Shown here in pieces: positions 35,695-49,762 of a stretch of DNA of 64,000 nucleotides. A program made the position numbers and the translations under genes. Each line of letters starts with the position of its first letter. Within the stretch, counting starts at the first letter, position 1. The notes beneath the pieces are model-generated. The model ran no database searches and had not been told where the DNA came from. It saw only the letters and a list, made by a program, of their open reading frames with translations. This DNA is from Osedax fenrisi. Taxonomy: Eukaryota > Annelida > Polychaeta > Sabellida > Siboglinidae. Location: NCBI GenBank assembly GCA_964019155.1, contig OZ025240.1:97590186-97654185 (forward strand). Reading direction: 5' to 3'.

Positions 35695-37649
35695 ATCTAG
35701 AGTATACAATTATTTGAGTATACATTTTTAATAACATTTTAATTTACAGGTGTGTAGGTTAGGTAAATAATAAATTATTATTGTCATATTATTAATAAAA
35801 AGTAATATTAATACTATACCATTTACTAGATATAACTATATATATATATATATATATTAGATAACATAACTGTAAGACTATTTCTATTTAATCTTTTAAT
35901 AATAAAAACTCAAATTGGTAATTTATTATTTTATATTTATTATATTATTTTTCTACAGAAATGTATAATATATATTAAATTATAATTATATATATATTTT
36001 ATATCCTTTTTAATTTATTTAAAATTTTTTTAAATATATAAGTAGGTATACTTAAATCTATAGATAAGTATACTTATATGTATATAGACAATTATTAATC
36101 ATTTATATAATCATTGTGTCTTACAAACATTAGACAATGTTACATGTCAAATATTAATATAACTAATACTTTATAATAACTACTGCAAGATAACCATTTT
36201 ATCATAATTCATGTCTTAACTATGATACCATGCACTAAGCAATTACAAGTGCATCTAATAATACGAACATGATTAGATATAGGTCATTGAATATATTTAT
36301 CTCTGTTTAAAACGAATATATATATATATATATATATATTATAGGAAAAATAATAATATAGTTTATATATTTATTCATTAATATTATAGGCATAATTTGT
36401 TAATATTGAAAGCCCCTGCATTTTGAAGGAGACGGTAAAGTTCTAAGGTTCAATCATTTTTTAAATATTATCATTATTTACCTCATTCTACTTTAATCCG
36501 TAACTCGGAAATCGTTCGACAAATCTATTGGAATTTGAAAAATTCTCAGCGCTTATATTGTAAGTGATTTGCTTGCTGTCATTTTCTGTGATAAGTATTT
36601 TTAAATGAGTGCATTTTCTTAATTTTCTTCTATGATTATTATACTTAGAGAAACTTGGTTGAAAGATTTACGTTGAATTTTTAGAACTATTTGCGAAATG
36701 TCTTCAAAATTGAAAATTGTTGCTTGTTAATTTTTCCATATTTCATGTAATTCTCTATTTATGCATTCAATTTTCTTATTATATAAGTTTCTATTATAAG
36801 GGATTACCTCCATTAAGATCTGCGTATGTTTCTATACGGTCTTTAAGTATATTATTTAATAGCATTGATCCAGAATATCATTTCTCATCCATTGTTTGTC
36901 GTTTCTTTCGTTATTTATCACATTTTTTATAGCTATTTTAATACAAATTTCCTCGTTTTACTGCAAGTTAAGATAGCATTATATTCTACGCTATTTAACC
37001 GAGAACGTTATTAACCAGTTACTATTTAATTATAATCTCTGTTTAGATAGTTTAGTATCCGGTCATATAGGTCTGGTAAATCACGGTAAATGCTGAAGTC
37101 TGCTACTTTATATATTCGCTTTATGATCATTCTTAGCATGTAACTTGTTTGCGTTAATATGTAATATATCTGATTGTGCACAGAGTCAAGAGATAAGTGA
37201 CGCCTAGTCTTACGAGCATAAGATATCCTATATTAATTGTACGGGTGTAATGTATTTTCTAACTATAATTCATATTTTCCTACCTATTAACGTGTAAATT
37301 CGTGAAATGGCGTGCGTTGTGCGGTATCCCCTTAAGGTAATAACAATTTCATCATTTTAATATAAGCTTAACTCTCTATCCTCTATCCTTGCTGTACGTT
37401 CATCGTTATCTTGAATATTTATTCACACTCCTATTCATTCATAATATTCATTCACTCTCCTATATCTCTCTCCTTTTATATATCTTCTCTTCTCTCGTTA
37501 TCTATTCTATCTTGCTTTCTCCAATATTGTCTCCTCTCTTTTTCTCTCTATCTCCCTCTATCTCAAACTTGATTCACCTTTCTCTCTTTCCCCAACTGTA
37601 TATATATATATATATATATACATCAATGTAGGTTAACCTGAGTTAACCC
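35695..37649. other. Unit C spacer: AT-rich part, conserved block, pyrimidine tract
   Basis: Equivalent to 735-2693. It shares with D several changes in the conserved block (for example CTCATCCATTG near 36884 and GTAATATATC near 37160), grouping C and D here against A and B. Confidence 0.55.
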
Positions 37650-37673
37650 AGTTTAACACAATTGTGTTAAACT
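37650..37673. promoter_or_regulatory. 24-bp palindrome at the gene stop (unit C)
   Basis: Identical to 2694-2717. Confidence 0.5.
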
Positions 37674-38720
37674 TACAACTCTATGCAAAGCCTATTCACC
37701 ACCCCCGCGACGTGGTCGTTCGGCCCTACTTTCCAGATTATATTTTCTAGTTTCGGAAATAGGCGCTCGTAATCCGAATTCGAAACATCCCCGGTACTGT
37801 CATCGATGGCCATCGGACGGTCGTTGCGTTGGTTACTAGGCGTATCAGCGGATACCGTGTTGTCGGTGTTGTGTTCGCTAACTTGAAGGTCGGGTGTTGC
37901 GGGAGCGACTCCGCCGTTGTTATTATTAATCACTAGGTATGTGGTCAGTTTGGAGGTCATGCGGAGTAACTCGGCACACGTCACGTTTACTTCATCATCG
38001 GAACAAACGGATACATCATCATCGGAACAAACGGATAAATCATCATCGGAACAAACGGATACATCATCATCGGAACAAATGGTTACATCATCATCTGAAC
38101 AAACGGATACATCATCATCGGAACAAACGGATACATCATCATCGGAACAAACGGTTACTTCATCATCTGAACTCGAGTCAAGATCTACAGAGTGAACCTC
38201 AGGTATTGGGAGGTCAGTGCTGAGGTCAATGGTGAGATCGCTAGACCAAATCGTGGACACGAGGTATTCTGTATCTAGTTGGCTGAGAGAGGCCGGTGTC
38301 GGGGTAACTCTACCGGTGTTATTCTCCGCGATACCGTCGTAAGAGGAGCGGACAACGCTGTCCGAACAAAACGTGTCGTAGCTATCGAAGTAATTGCCGT
38401 GATAGTCTAACTCGCGGCTTTCGAACGTTATATCTGCTTCCTCGTGGTCAGTGAACTGGTCATCTGTATTGTCCTCGAGTGTTCCAATCTAAGTATAAGT
38501 AATAGGTATATGTTAAGTGTATATTTATATATATATATATAAAGTTATCTATAGATAAAACTACTAATATATTATTAAATATGTCTCGCATTCGTAAGAT
38601 GACATTATTAAATGTTATGGATTACGGTTCGTTATAATAGTCTTTTGATCTCTTATCAACATATCAACATATCAACATATTTAAATAAATGTGAATTATA
38701 ATTTATTATAATATTTTACT

Positions 38721-38792
<72 letters not shown>

Positions 38793-40088
38793 ATATATAT
38801 GTATTACGTACACCTAAATATATTAACTTAAGTTACATTATCAAATTAATCCTATTCAGAACTTCTCTGCAAATCAAATGTGTATGTGTTTTCACCTACC
38901 TACCCTAACATTAAATCCTTGTAAGCCTATATTTAGTCTACTAAATAATATAAACCCCCTTTACTTGCAGGGTTAATGTAGCATCCGTATTAGGAATGAA
39001 CTATACATCATCAGTGACTAAGTTATATATTTGTTAAACACGCTCCTTCCAAATTTAAAGTATTCACACTTCATACCGACACTCCTTGGTGTACTGATAA
39101 TTTCACACTTATTGAGCGTACCCCGTTCATAGAGCTAAACTTAAGTATCTTTCATACTTCTTCCCTTAACAGATCCCTATGTATCACCGATGTAATCATT
39201 ACAATTCGCCATTTTATTCGCTAATTCTACAATAAATACTATAGTATACTTTATACTATATTTAACTAAATAACTTACAGCCATCATAGGGATTAACATG
39301 TAATATCGTCATACATGCAGATAAGGAGTGTTTAAAATATTGGGAAGTATTTCTTGTTAAGGTATGGATACTATTAATAGTATACTATATATATATATAT
39401 ATATACTATATTATTATTGTTATTGTTATTTTTATTTGGTGGAGTCCTTTCATCCCATCCAGGAACTTAGATGAAGTTTTCACTTATAACCATAGATGGC
39501 TCTAATGTCCCTTCGAAGCCGCTCCCATGTTAATGCATCCATGGTTTTAACGAGAGCCGATCATTTATTTATATACAATTATATAAGATCACTTCTAAAT
39601 AATATTTTAAGACCCATTTTATAAAATTAATTAATGGTCCGGATGAGGATCGAACCCATGTCCTACTGCTTGTGTGTCTGACGCATTAGCCACTGAGCCA
39701 CACAGGCAGATAAAGAGTTAATACTATTAAAAGTATATCTGAATTATCCTTCTTATTGCCTTTAGGCAGAAATTAAAAATTATTATTTACATTATCTCTA
39801 AATAAATTCCTACGATTAACTATCAATCTACATTAACTACCCTCCAATGGTGGGGCATATCTATTTCATTAGGTTATATTTAGCCATTACCCTCTTAAAT
39901 TAAAATAATTATATTAGTAATCTCCAAACTCTTACAAAATGTCATGTCCAATTGTACCCATGCATTCTTTACATAATTGAGTAGTTATCTAATTAAATAT
40001 ATCCCATAATACTAAACATAATTTCTAATTAATATAATACTATTTAATATAATAATATAATATAATATATTAAATATATTTATATATT

Positions 40089-40151
<63 letters not shown>

Positions 40152-40648
40152 GATACGTGGTCGTTAGGTCCCACGTTGTCAAATTTGGAAAACAGGTCAT
40201 TATTTTCAAAGTCATCCGCGAGAAGGTCAGCTATCGGATGACAAGCGTACGACTCATCGCCGCAAGCGTACGTTAGATCGTCTACGTCTTCCATCTGGCG
40301 GCGTTCTACCGTACTACTAGTAGTTTCGCTGGCGTCCACTCCGTCCCTCTGACGTATAAACCGCGCGAGTTCTGCTGCCGAGTTGCTAGTTACACGGCGG
40401 GAGAGATGTGACCGCCGATGTTCGTCGCTAGGGGCGCTGTCGACGTTAGACCAGCAGTTTCCGATAGTCCGTTCACCGCGGAACTCGGGGAGTGGGGACA
40501 CCGTACCGGAGCCTAGAAGGTGACGTCTGATGTCTAAATCCCGTGACACGTATGCCTCCCTTATCTGCTCCTTCTTCTCCTTTCGAGCCGCGATTCTTTT
40601 CGTACTTCCATAACAGAGCATACGTGCAAATCTTTTGTATATTCCCAT
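37673..40648 (-). CDS. Unit C chimeric gene: gene-1 exon 1 joined to gene-2 exon 2, 435 aa
   Basis: Exon 1 is 40648-40157 (164 codons, MGIYKRFARM, TVERRQ, gene-1 type), the intron 38489-40156, and exon 2 38488-37673 (271 codons plus TAA, 7 octapeptide repeats, GPNDHVAGVV end, gene-2 type). Phase 0 is kept at both splice sites, so the fusion is in frame. The intron is gene-1 type with the SINE from 40156 down to about 39250, and gene-2 type below about 39228, placing the crossover in that interval. This is the only family gene in unit C. Its promoter side is that of gene 1 and its 3' end that of gene 2. Function unknown. Confidence 0.65.
39412..39714 (-). mobile_element. tRNA-derived SINE in the chimeric intron (unit C)
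   Basis: Orthologous to 9105-9406. Its presence marks this part of the intron as gene-1 derived. Confidence 0.8.
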
Positions 40649-42805
40649 CTAATATAATAAGATATATTTATTAAGTTTGTATATATATACAGTTATCTAT
40701 AGATATATTATAATGATATAGTATTACGAATTATTCAAATACTCAATATGAAACTATTTATTTCAATGGTTCATTATAATTAACTATTAACTATTACCTA
40801 TTAATAGTCTATTCATAATATTAACATATTTAGTTATATAAAAACTATATAATAAAAACTAGTTAACATAATAATAAAATACTGGTTAACATGATTGTTG
40901 AGGTTTGGGTTTCATAAATATTTTCTAGACTAGTTTTTTTGCACTGATTATAAATATGTAATTATTTTTTTTCAGATCAGATCAAGTTTTTTTATTCCAC
41001 TGACATTTTTAGAAAAAATTTATAAATATTTTGACAAATTATTTTTCAGAAATTTTGATATATATACATAGGTATATTATATAATATATACATTACTATT
41101 TAATACAAATTATACACATTATATACTATTTATATATTGTATTTAATATATGGTATACACTATATTGTGAACTGTATATACAGTGTATATGCTATATTAT
41201 ATAGGGGAGGGAAGAGGTTAGTGGCCGAGGAGGGAGTAGTGGCCGTTTTAATTAACGCTTAAATGGTGCTTGATAGGATAACAAATTCTATATACAATAT
41301 TTAGATAATCAAAATATCTATAATAGTAATAGTAATTTAAAAAAAAAATAATTAATGAATTACTCTAATTTATTATATAATCATTTTTTGTCAAATGTTG
41401 ACAATAAACACGATTATATATATGGCAATTATCAGGGGGGACTTGCCTATGATAGTGACATTATAATGATATTAGTTGTAGGTTATATATTGTAGTTAAT
41501 GCCTATAGGTACTAAACTGCTTGAAATTGTTAGGTAACGGGTAACTATGGATATATAGTGATACATAGGCCCGATATTGCCCGAATTACAGGAACTACAA
41601 TATATTACCTACACATAATATCAATAACAATGCAATTCACGGTTATATAATTATACATTTACTTGAAATAATAATTATATATTATAATTAATGTACAAAA
41701 TCAATGACCAAATGAACTGGATAGATCCAGGAGGGAACTTTACTATATTTATCTACCTCTATATATCTCTATTTATCTATATTTATCTCTATTTATATCG
41801 CCTTATCGCTCTCCTCCTCTTCCTCCCTCCATCCCACACCTTTCCCATTCCTCCCTATACCTCTAACTAGCCCTATACCCCTCTCTCTCGATATATATAT
41901 ATACAAATGAAAACCAATATACACATGTGTCTATTGTTAAAAATGGGTGCACCCAATTAACGGTTAATTAAACTTGTATTATTAAATTTAAAAATGTATA
42001 AGTTAATAATATTGACCTAATATATAATTTCAAAATAGTAAATAGTTATTTTAGATATACATATAAATACACATACTTTGATACACGTATACATACAAAT
42101 AATGTAATCTATATATATATATATATGTGAATGTGTATATATATATAATTATACAATGTAAATAATATATATGCGTATTATAATATAATTATTATTATAC
42201 GTCAATGCATCTATAGGAATGCACCTACGGACATGTAAATATGTTGACTGACCTTGCGAGATCACGTCTGCTTAGTATTATTGTATTTCGGAGTCGTTTG
42301 ACGATCCAATTGTTCAATTAGAAAACGTATTAAACGTATTGAATATAGATATAGGAAATATATAGATATATTCAAGTGTGCGAAATAATAATAATAACTA
42401 TTATGTGTTTAATAAATAATAGAAAATAAATAAATAATTTATTTAAAATTTAAAATTGTTCATATTTTTATTTACAAATTATCATGTAAACAATTTATTA
42501 TATAATTTATTGGATGCATATAATAATTAAATTCATTATACATATACGTATACGTATTCAAGTATACATTTTAATTATTTCTTTGATTGTATATAATATA
42601 TAATTGTATATATCAATATATTATTTGTTATTAAATACAAATTTATTAAATAATAATATAGTATATATATATATATATATATATATTTATCTATCTATAT
42701 TATGTTTCAAACTCTTATAATGAACGGACGAGTTTACAATGATTTACATTTATATTATTTAAAATATGTATTTCATATTCGGTATAGTTACACGCTTTAG
42801 TTATA
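40649..42805. other. Unit C spacer upstream of the gene
   Basis: Near-identical to 31234-33409 of unit B, with the same G/A-rich AGTGGCCG pair near 41220 and the same pyrimidine tract (about 41745-41890). No gene was seen. Confidence 0.5.
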
Positions 42806-43093
42806 TTTGTATTGTTATTTTGGTGGAGTACTTTCATCCCATCCCATCCCATTCAGGAACTTAGATGAAGTTTTAAACTAAATAACCATACGGGTTATAT
42901 GTCCCTTCGAAGCCGATCTCCTGTTAATGTATCCATAGCATTTACGAGAACCTATCATTTATTTATACATACTAATATAAGATCATTTCTAAATATTATT
43001 TTAAGACCTTTTTTAACGGTCCGGAAGGGACTTGAATCTGTGTCCTAATGATTTGGTGTCTGACGCATTATCCAATTGAGCCACACAGATAAT
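42806..43093 (-). mobile_element. Diverged SINE (unit C)
   Basis: Orthologous to 33410-33696. Confidence 0.7.
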
Positions 43094-43161
43094 ACATGCT
43101 TATACACTGATATTTGCTACATATTTACATCCGATGCTACACACTTACATATCTTGGTAAC

Positions 43162-43400
43162 TGTAGTAATATTGAATACGCCTACTATACATATATAGCG
43201 TGACTAAGCCACGCCCATTACAAATGACTTACGAGACTCACTTACTACTTAATGCACAACTAATAAACACCTATACCTAATTATATATATATTATCTATC
43301 ATAATACAAGATACGAGATACGGCACTTCCAGATAAGGTTAGTCACGTATATATGTATAGTAGGCTATATTAACTCATATTCAATATCATAAATACTACA
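43162..43400 (+). repeat. 5' LTR (239 bp)
   Basis: Begins TGTAGTAATATTG and ends AAATACTACA. Contains a short inverted pair near its ends (CCTACTATACATATATA on the left, TATATATGTATAGTAGG on the right), which could fold. Confidence 0.93.
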
Positions 43401-43418
43401 TGGTGACAGCGGTCAAGT
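43401..43418 (+). promoter_or_regulatory. Primer binding site of the LTR element
   Basis: TGGTGACAGCGGTCAAGT follows the 5' LTR directly, the position and TGG start expected of a tRNA primer site. I cannot name the tRNA. Confidence 0.6.
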
Positions 43419-43918
43419 TATACTAATTAATATATTATTGTTGTATATAATATTTTACTATTTAGTTAACCGTACCTAAAATCGTTATACATATAAAAAG
43501 TACATATTATACTTTATTACACGTTGAAAATATATATATTAGTTATATAAATATATATAGTGCATGTAAAAATATTATTTATTATATATCGCGTACATAT
43601 TATAATCATATGGAAAATTACCAAATTAGAGAAAATTAAAAAAAAAAAAAAAAAATCCAATTAAAAAAAAAAAAAAAATAAAATTTCGATAAATTTAATT
43701 CGTTAATTTTCAAACAAAAGAATTATAAATTCTATAGAAAACGAATGATTTATTTTAATTGCTGATTTATATATATTCTAGAAACATTGAAGTTATATTA
43801 GATTTATATTGGATTTATTTATATCAATATTTATATAAAATTATATAAATCTTTAAAATTATATAAAATTATATAAATCTATAAAATTATATAAAATTAT
43901 ATATATAGATTTAATACA
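43419..43918 (+). other. Retrotransposon 5' leader
   Basis: AT-rich, with two A-tracts near 43640-43680 and ATATAAAATTATATAAATCT-type repeats just before the first ATG. No coding. Confidence 0.6.
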
Positions 43919-46900
43919 ATGTTAGATAGAATACCTAATGCTTTAGACGTAAGCAAAGGACCCACAGAATGGAAAAGGTGGAAACAAAATTATGAGATTT
44001 ATGCATGTGCAAATGAATTAGAGAAAAAGTCAAGTAAAGTCCAAATAGCTAACTTCCTATATGCGATAGGAGAAGATGCAGTAGACATCTATAATTCATT
44101 TGATATTGAACAAAATATGACAAAGACAATAAAGAAAGTGAACTAAAAATAGAAACTATAATGGAAAAATTCGATAGCCATTTCATACCTAAAGTGAATA
44201 CTACTTATGAAAGGTATTGCTTTTTTAAAAGACAACAACTAATAGATGAAAATATTGAAAGTTATTACAGTTGTATAAAGATATTAGCAAAATCATGTGC
44301 CTTTAAAGACATGAAGGAGTCCCTTATTAGATACAACATAATAATCGGTATGAATGACGAAACACTCAGACAGAGGTTTTTACAAGAATCTTGCAGCAAA
44401 GAATTAACGGCAGAACAAATAGTCGAATCATGCAAGATGAAACAGATATCACGACAGCAGAATGAAGAAATTACTAGAAAACCGACTATAGAATACGTGA
44501 AGACTGATTACAAGAAGAAAGAATACAAGAAAGAATTCAAGAATAAAGATTACGAATACAAGAAACCAGCAGAGCGAAAGACTTGTGGTAAATGCGGAAG
44601 GACGCATGAATTTAGAAACTGTCCAGCATATAAGTCGAAATACCATAAATGCAACAAAGAGGGACATTGGGCAAAGCTATGCAGAAAACCAAGTGAACGA
44701 GCACATACAAAAACTTATGAGAATTACGAAGTTAAAACAAGTATAGATACTAAGAAGCCGACAGGAAATTATAAGTTCCTAGGAGAAATAAAGGTTCCAG
44801 ATATTAAATCGTGGACAAAATTAATAAAAGTCAAAGCGCCAGGATTTAACCAAACATGTGAGTTTAAAATAGACACAGGAGCAAGCGCAACTATTCTCCC
44901 TTATAATAGAAAGTTACCCGAACTTATAAAAAGTAACATAGAACTGAGAGGACCAGGAATGGTGTCATTAGAGATAGTTGGAATGTTTACGGCCGAAATG
45001 ACGTACAATAAGAAATGACGTACAATAAGAGAAAATATCTACGTATTAAAAAACCAACACATTGGTTTATTATCGAGAAACATGTCTATTAAATTAGGAC
45101 TGGTAAAACTAATAGGAGAAATTCACCCACATAAAGAATTATTTGAAGGACTAGGGGAATTAAAGAGAAAATATAAAATCCAAATCAAGAAGGAAGCGAA
45201 ACCATATTCCATTTACGTACCAAGACCCGTACCAATACATTTACAAACGCGAGTTAAAGAAGAACTTGATAAAATGATAAAGTTAGGAGTGATATAAGAA
45301 GCTATGTACCCAACTGAATGGTGTTGCCCTATGGTAGTGGCTATGAAGTCACATGGAAAGATCAGAATATGCAGTGATATGACAAAGTTAAATGAGGCAG
45401 TAAAGCGTGAGTTGTACCCAATGGCCACCGTAGAAGTAAGCCTGGCAAAGATACAGGGACAAATATTCAGCAAACTCGATGCTAATGCAGGATTTTGGCA
45501 AATTCCACTAGAGGAAGAATCCAAACCATTAACTGCATTCCTAACACCGTGGGGACGATATGTATACAATAAGTTACCATTCGGGCTAACATCTGCACCA
45601 GAAATATTCTGTAGAGAAATGGACAAGATATTGCACAATTGTAAAGGAGTCGTGATACATATGGACGACGTACTAATAATGGGTAAAGACCTAGAAGAAC
45701 ATGACGAGAACTTAAATGAAGTAATCAACCGCATAGAAGAGGCAGGAATGAAACTAAATAAAGATAAATGTAAATTTAGAAAAGATGAAGTAGAATTCTT
45801 AGGCTATAAGATAGGAAAACATGGTATCAAAGCAGGAGAGAAAATACAAGGTTTAAGAGATTTTCCGAGGCCAACTAATGTAAAAGGCGTGCGAAGCTTT
45901 CTAGGCCTGATAAATCAATATGCTAGATTCAGCGCAGAAATAGCAGAAACAAGCCATCCTATTAGAGAACTACTGAAGAAGAATATAGTATGGATATGGG
46001 AAGAAGCACAAGAAAACAGTTTTAGAAAAATGAAAGAACTTTTTGAGAAACCAACGATATTAGCATTCTTCGATATAAATAAAAAGAGTATAATCACAAC
46101 GGACGCATCAAACCAAGGTATAGGAGCTATTCTCTCACAGATAGATGAGAAAGGAAATAGACGAATGATAGCAGCGGCGAGCCGATCTCTTACGGAAACC
46201 GAGAAAAACTATGCAGTAATAGAAAAGGAAGCATTAGGAGTCGTTTGGGGACTAGAAAAATTTAACTATTACGTAAACGGAGCAAATATAACCATAGAAA
46301 CAGATCATAAACCATTGATAACTTTATTTGGAAAGAAGGAAGTCGAGAAAATACCAATAAGAATACAGAGGTATAGATTAAGACTCATGAGATATGTCAT
46401 AGATATGACATACATACAAGGGAAATTAAACATCGGAGCGGATGCACTTTCAAGATATCCAGGACAACGAGAAATTTCAAATATACTAGAAATAGAAGTT
46501 AATGAATTAATAAAGAACACATTCAAACCAGGGAGTTCAATTAAATTACAAGAATTGAGACGCTTACAAGAAGCAGACCCAGTATTACAGTCAGTAAAAA
46601 AGAAGACAGAATATGGATGGGAAAAGAGAGATTCTAAAGACGACAAACTAAAAAGATATTATGAACGTCAAGAAAGTATATCAATAATGAAAGATTGTTT
46701 AACGTACGAAAATAGACTTATTATACCTAATAATCATATACAAGAGGTTATGAAGGAGATACACAGAGGACACCAAGGTATTAACAAATGCCAGGCAAGA
46801 GCTAGAAATAGCGTATGGTGGATAGGAATTAATAAGGACATCGACAAAATGGTTAGAAATTGCTCGACATGTCAAATATATGGGCCAATAATCCGAGAAC

Positions 46901-47700
46901 CTTTAGAGATTATACATACACCTAAATATGCATGGGAAATAGTGGGAACAGACTTATATACCTACGAACGTAGAAAATATATAATCGTAGTCGACTACTA
47001 TTCCAGATATTTTGAAACGATGCTTCTAAGAAGCGAAAAATCAATAGACACAATAAATGCTTTAAAATCTATTTTCGCTAGACATGGTATCCCTGAGACC
47101 TTAGTATCAGATAATGGTAGTCAATATATTAGTCAAGAATTTAAAGAATTCCAAGAGAAATATGGATTCCAAGCGATTAAATCATCTCCTAAACATCCAC
47201 AAGGTAATTCAGTAGCAGAAAGAGCTATAAAAACGATAAAGGGTATTCTAGAAAAAGAAGAAGATCCCTACCTAGGACTACTCTCATACAGAAGTACACC
47301 ACTCAGCTTTGGAAGATCACCAGCAGAACTTCTGATGAACAGAAAATTACGAACTACAGTAGTTGATCTTAAATTAGATAATTACATGAATAAAGAAGAC
47401 CACTGTATATTTAGGGACAAGAACGAAAATAAGAAATTAGAAATCAAAAGAAACAGAGACAATAAGTATACTAAAAACTTACGAAAGATAGAAGACGGGG
47501 AAGATGTATACATTAGGGACCTAGATAGAATGGCAACCGTTATCAACACAACACCCGAGAGTACAAGATCATATAATCTCAGAACGGAGAAACAAGATGT
47601 GAGAAGGAATAGATGCCAGCTCATATCCACGAATGGATCTACATACACCACTAGATCAGGAAGGCATGTAAAACCTCCAGATCGCCTTATAGAGGCTTAG
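43919..47700 (+). pseudogene. Broken gag-pol polyprotein of the Ty3/Gypsy element
   Basis: The first 76 codons (43919-44146) run into a stop; a frameshift between 44107 and 44144 moves the conserved capsid into the frame used from there to the end. That frame then carries two in-frame stops: TGA at 45016-45018, inside a 17-bp tandem duplication (44995-45011 and 45012-45028), and TAA at 45295-45297, before reverse transcriptase. Visible parts: a zinc knuckle CGKCGRTH, then a second knuckle whose first Cys is Tyr (YHKC); protease DTGA near 44873; RT motifs LDANAGFWQ and HMDDVL; RNase H TTDAS and DALSRY; integrase HHCC finger and D,D,E core (TDLY, SDNG, AERA); and a C-terminal RRNRCQL stretch. 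From 45304 to 47700 the frame is open for 798 codons. The element needs outside help to move. Confidence 0.88.
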
Positions 47701-47839
47701 TTTAAAACTAAGCACACAAATGGGTGGTAGAAATATTATTTTATACGTAATGTTATTTATTATATTGTTATACTTATATTGTCAATTTATTATTATTATT
47801 ATATATTATAATGCTTATATTATATACTTAGTAGAGGGA
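47701..47839 (+). other. Retrotransposon 3' non-coding part with weak polypurine tract
   Basis: AT-rich, ending AGAGGGA directly before the 3' LTR, a short but correctly placed polypurine tract. Confidence 0.55.
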
Positions 47840-48078
47840 TGTAGTAATATTGAATACGCCTACTATACATATATAGCGTGACTAAGCCACGCCCATTACA
47901 AATGACTTACGAGACTTACTTACTAATTAATGCACGACTAATAAACACCTATACCTAATTATATATATATTATCTATCATAATACAAGATACGAGATACG
48001 GCACTTCCAGATAAGGTTAGTCACGTATATATGTATAGTAGGCTATATTAACTCATATTCAATATCATAAATACTACA
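47840..48078 (+). repeat. 3' LTR (239 bp)
   Basis: Same length and ends as the 5' LTR. Three substitutions are visible, all within the segment about 75-100 bases from its start. Confidence 0.93.
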
Positions 48079-49278
48079 GTAACTGTCCAGGATGAGTAAT
48101 ATTTCTGGTTGAAGTTAACCCGTATTTAAACCTTAGTGATCTCGAGGTTAGATTCTATATCAATGTAACCATATTGCATTATGAATCATAATCATATTAT
48201 TAATATATCAACATTTATATCATAATTTATATAATAGCATTAATAACGTAGCACACATGTTTATATCGTCTAGCATGTCTAGCATTACTTTGTCATCTCG
48301 CACGATTAAGCGACGCACGGTCTCTATTCGAGTAGTGCATCGTTATGTATTACATTGGCTTAGCTGTGTTTATGTGCGCCTTACTGATACGCCACAATCA
48401 TGTATATATACATATATACTCTATGATACTACTAATGAATTAGTTGATATTTAAATTGGCTCGAGAGTGAATAGTACACCAGTGACAATTTAAACAATAT
48501 TCAAATTAAATATCTCACAACATAAAAACACACGATCATCAATAACCTGATATCTACTTTATAGTTTAATTCTATTTAAACGTTATTGTCGAGTAGTATT
48601 TAAATGGTATTTAACTAGTCTCCTAAGTATACACACACACTCTCTTAATTCACCGAATCTTAATCGTCTTAATATTACTATTATATTCGAGTAATATATA
48701 GATCTAACTCGAGTTTAATAATCAAAATTTAGATTCGAGAAGTTAACCTCTGTCTCACCTACGCATATCGTGAATTAGTACGCTTCTATTCGATAGATGA
48801 CCGCATTCGTTCTATATCCGCAACTACTGATTAACTGATTAACCTTACCTGTATTATTTATATGCTATGACGATTTGCAAGCAAAGCTCTAACTTATCTG
48901 ACCTATACATCGTGTAACCTCTACTTTATAATATATATATATATATATTTATGAATGTGACATATATGAATTTATCATCTCTTTTATATATATATATATA
49001 ATCTATTATTATTCTATGCATGGATTATGTTATTACTTGCAAGTATTATTGTGTATTCTATATACGAGTATTTAGTTTAAAAGTGTAATTTTATAATAGT
49101 TTAATTAATTAGTTTTTAATTTTATATTAAAATAAATATTAAAAATAACTCGATTTTTTTATTTGAAATAAGCTATAGGATCTATACTAAAATAGAATTC
49201 AATAATAATAGAAACTATACTTCACTATGAAGTAATTAAATATCGGTATGAGAATTATTTTTTAAATTAATTTTTAAA
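48079..49278. other. Unit C right spacer
   Basis: Continues the sequence interrupted by the retrotransposon and matches 33757-34960 closely, including the mixed-composition stretch shared only with B. No supported gene. Confidence 0.55.
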
Positions 49279-49762
49279 TATAATTATTAATTATTAAGTA
49301 TTTATTTTTTTAAATTAAACATCAATAATATATTGGCTATATCTTATAACAATATTTTATGTAAAGAATAAATCATGTTTATCTGATTAAATCATGTCTA
49401 TCTCTTTAATTGATTACTATTTAAAGTAATGTTTCTATATAATTCAACATGGAATACATTAATAAGCTAACTAATTAATAATGAAATATATTGAGGCTGA
49501 CTCTATATTATATGAAACCGGAATATTAAATACCTGAGATAATGTTCCTGAAACCCCAAACTACAAATGAATCCGGTATAGGGTACTATATTGATATGTT
49601 AAGTTACATTTTCTGTACTTAATAATAGTGGTTAAATTAATTAACCTTATACGTGGGTATATAAATATTAGGAAAGTTATAAAACATGTTATGATGTTTA
49701 GGTAGGTTATACCTTTTTAAATAGTTAATTAATGTCTAGTCATTATTCTACTTTATCTAGAG

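Larger units (their letters stand above)
43162..48078 (+). mobile_element. Ty3/Gypsy LTR retrotransposon, 4.9 kb, recently inserted, coding region broken
   Basis: Two 239-bp LTRs (TG...CA ends) enclose one polyprotein region in the order capsid, zinc knuckle, protease, reverse transcriptase, RNase H and integrase. Integrase last is the Ty3/Gypsy order. The 5-bp target duplication GTAAC lies at 43157-43161 and 48079-48083. Units A (about 17650) and B (about 33757) show the uninterrupted target. The LTRs differ at 3 of 239 positions by my reading, so the insertion is young relative to the array. There is no envelope frame after integrase, so it looks like a plain retrotransposon rather than an errantivirus. 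Confidence 0.93.
34961..49278. repeat. Tandem array unit C (14.3 kb, 9.4 kb without the LTR element)
   Basis: Collinear with unit B except that about 4.6 kb, containing exon 2 of gene 1, the intergenic spacer and exon 1 of gene 2, is missing, and a 4.9-kb retrotransposon is inserted. The missing part is bounded by recombination inside homologous introns. Confidence 0.9.

Noticed and set aside
47701..47839. Envelope gene after integrase
   Set aside because: Only 139 bases separate the integrase stop from the 3' LTR, and no frame is present.
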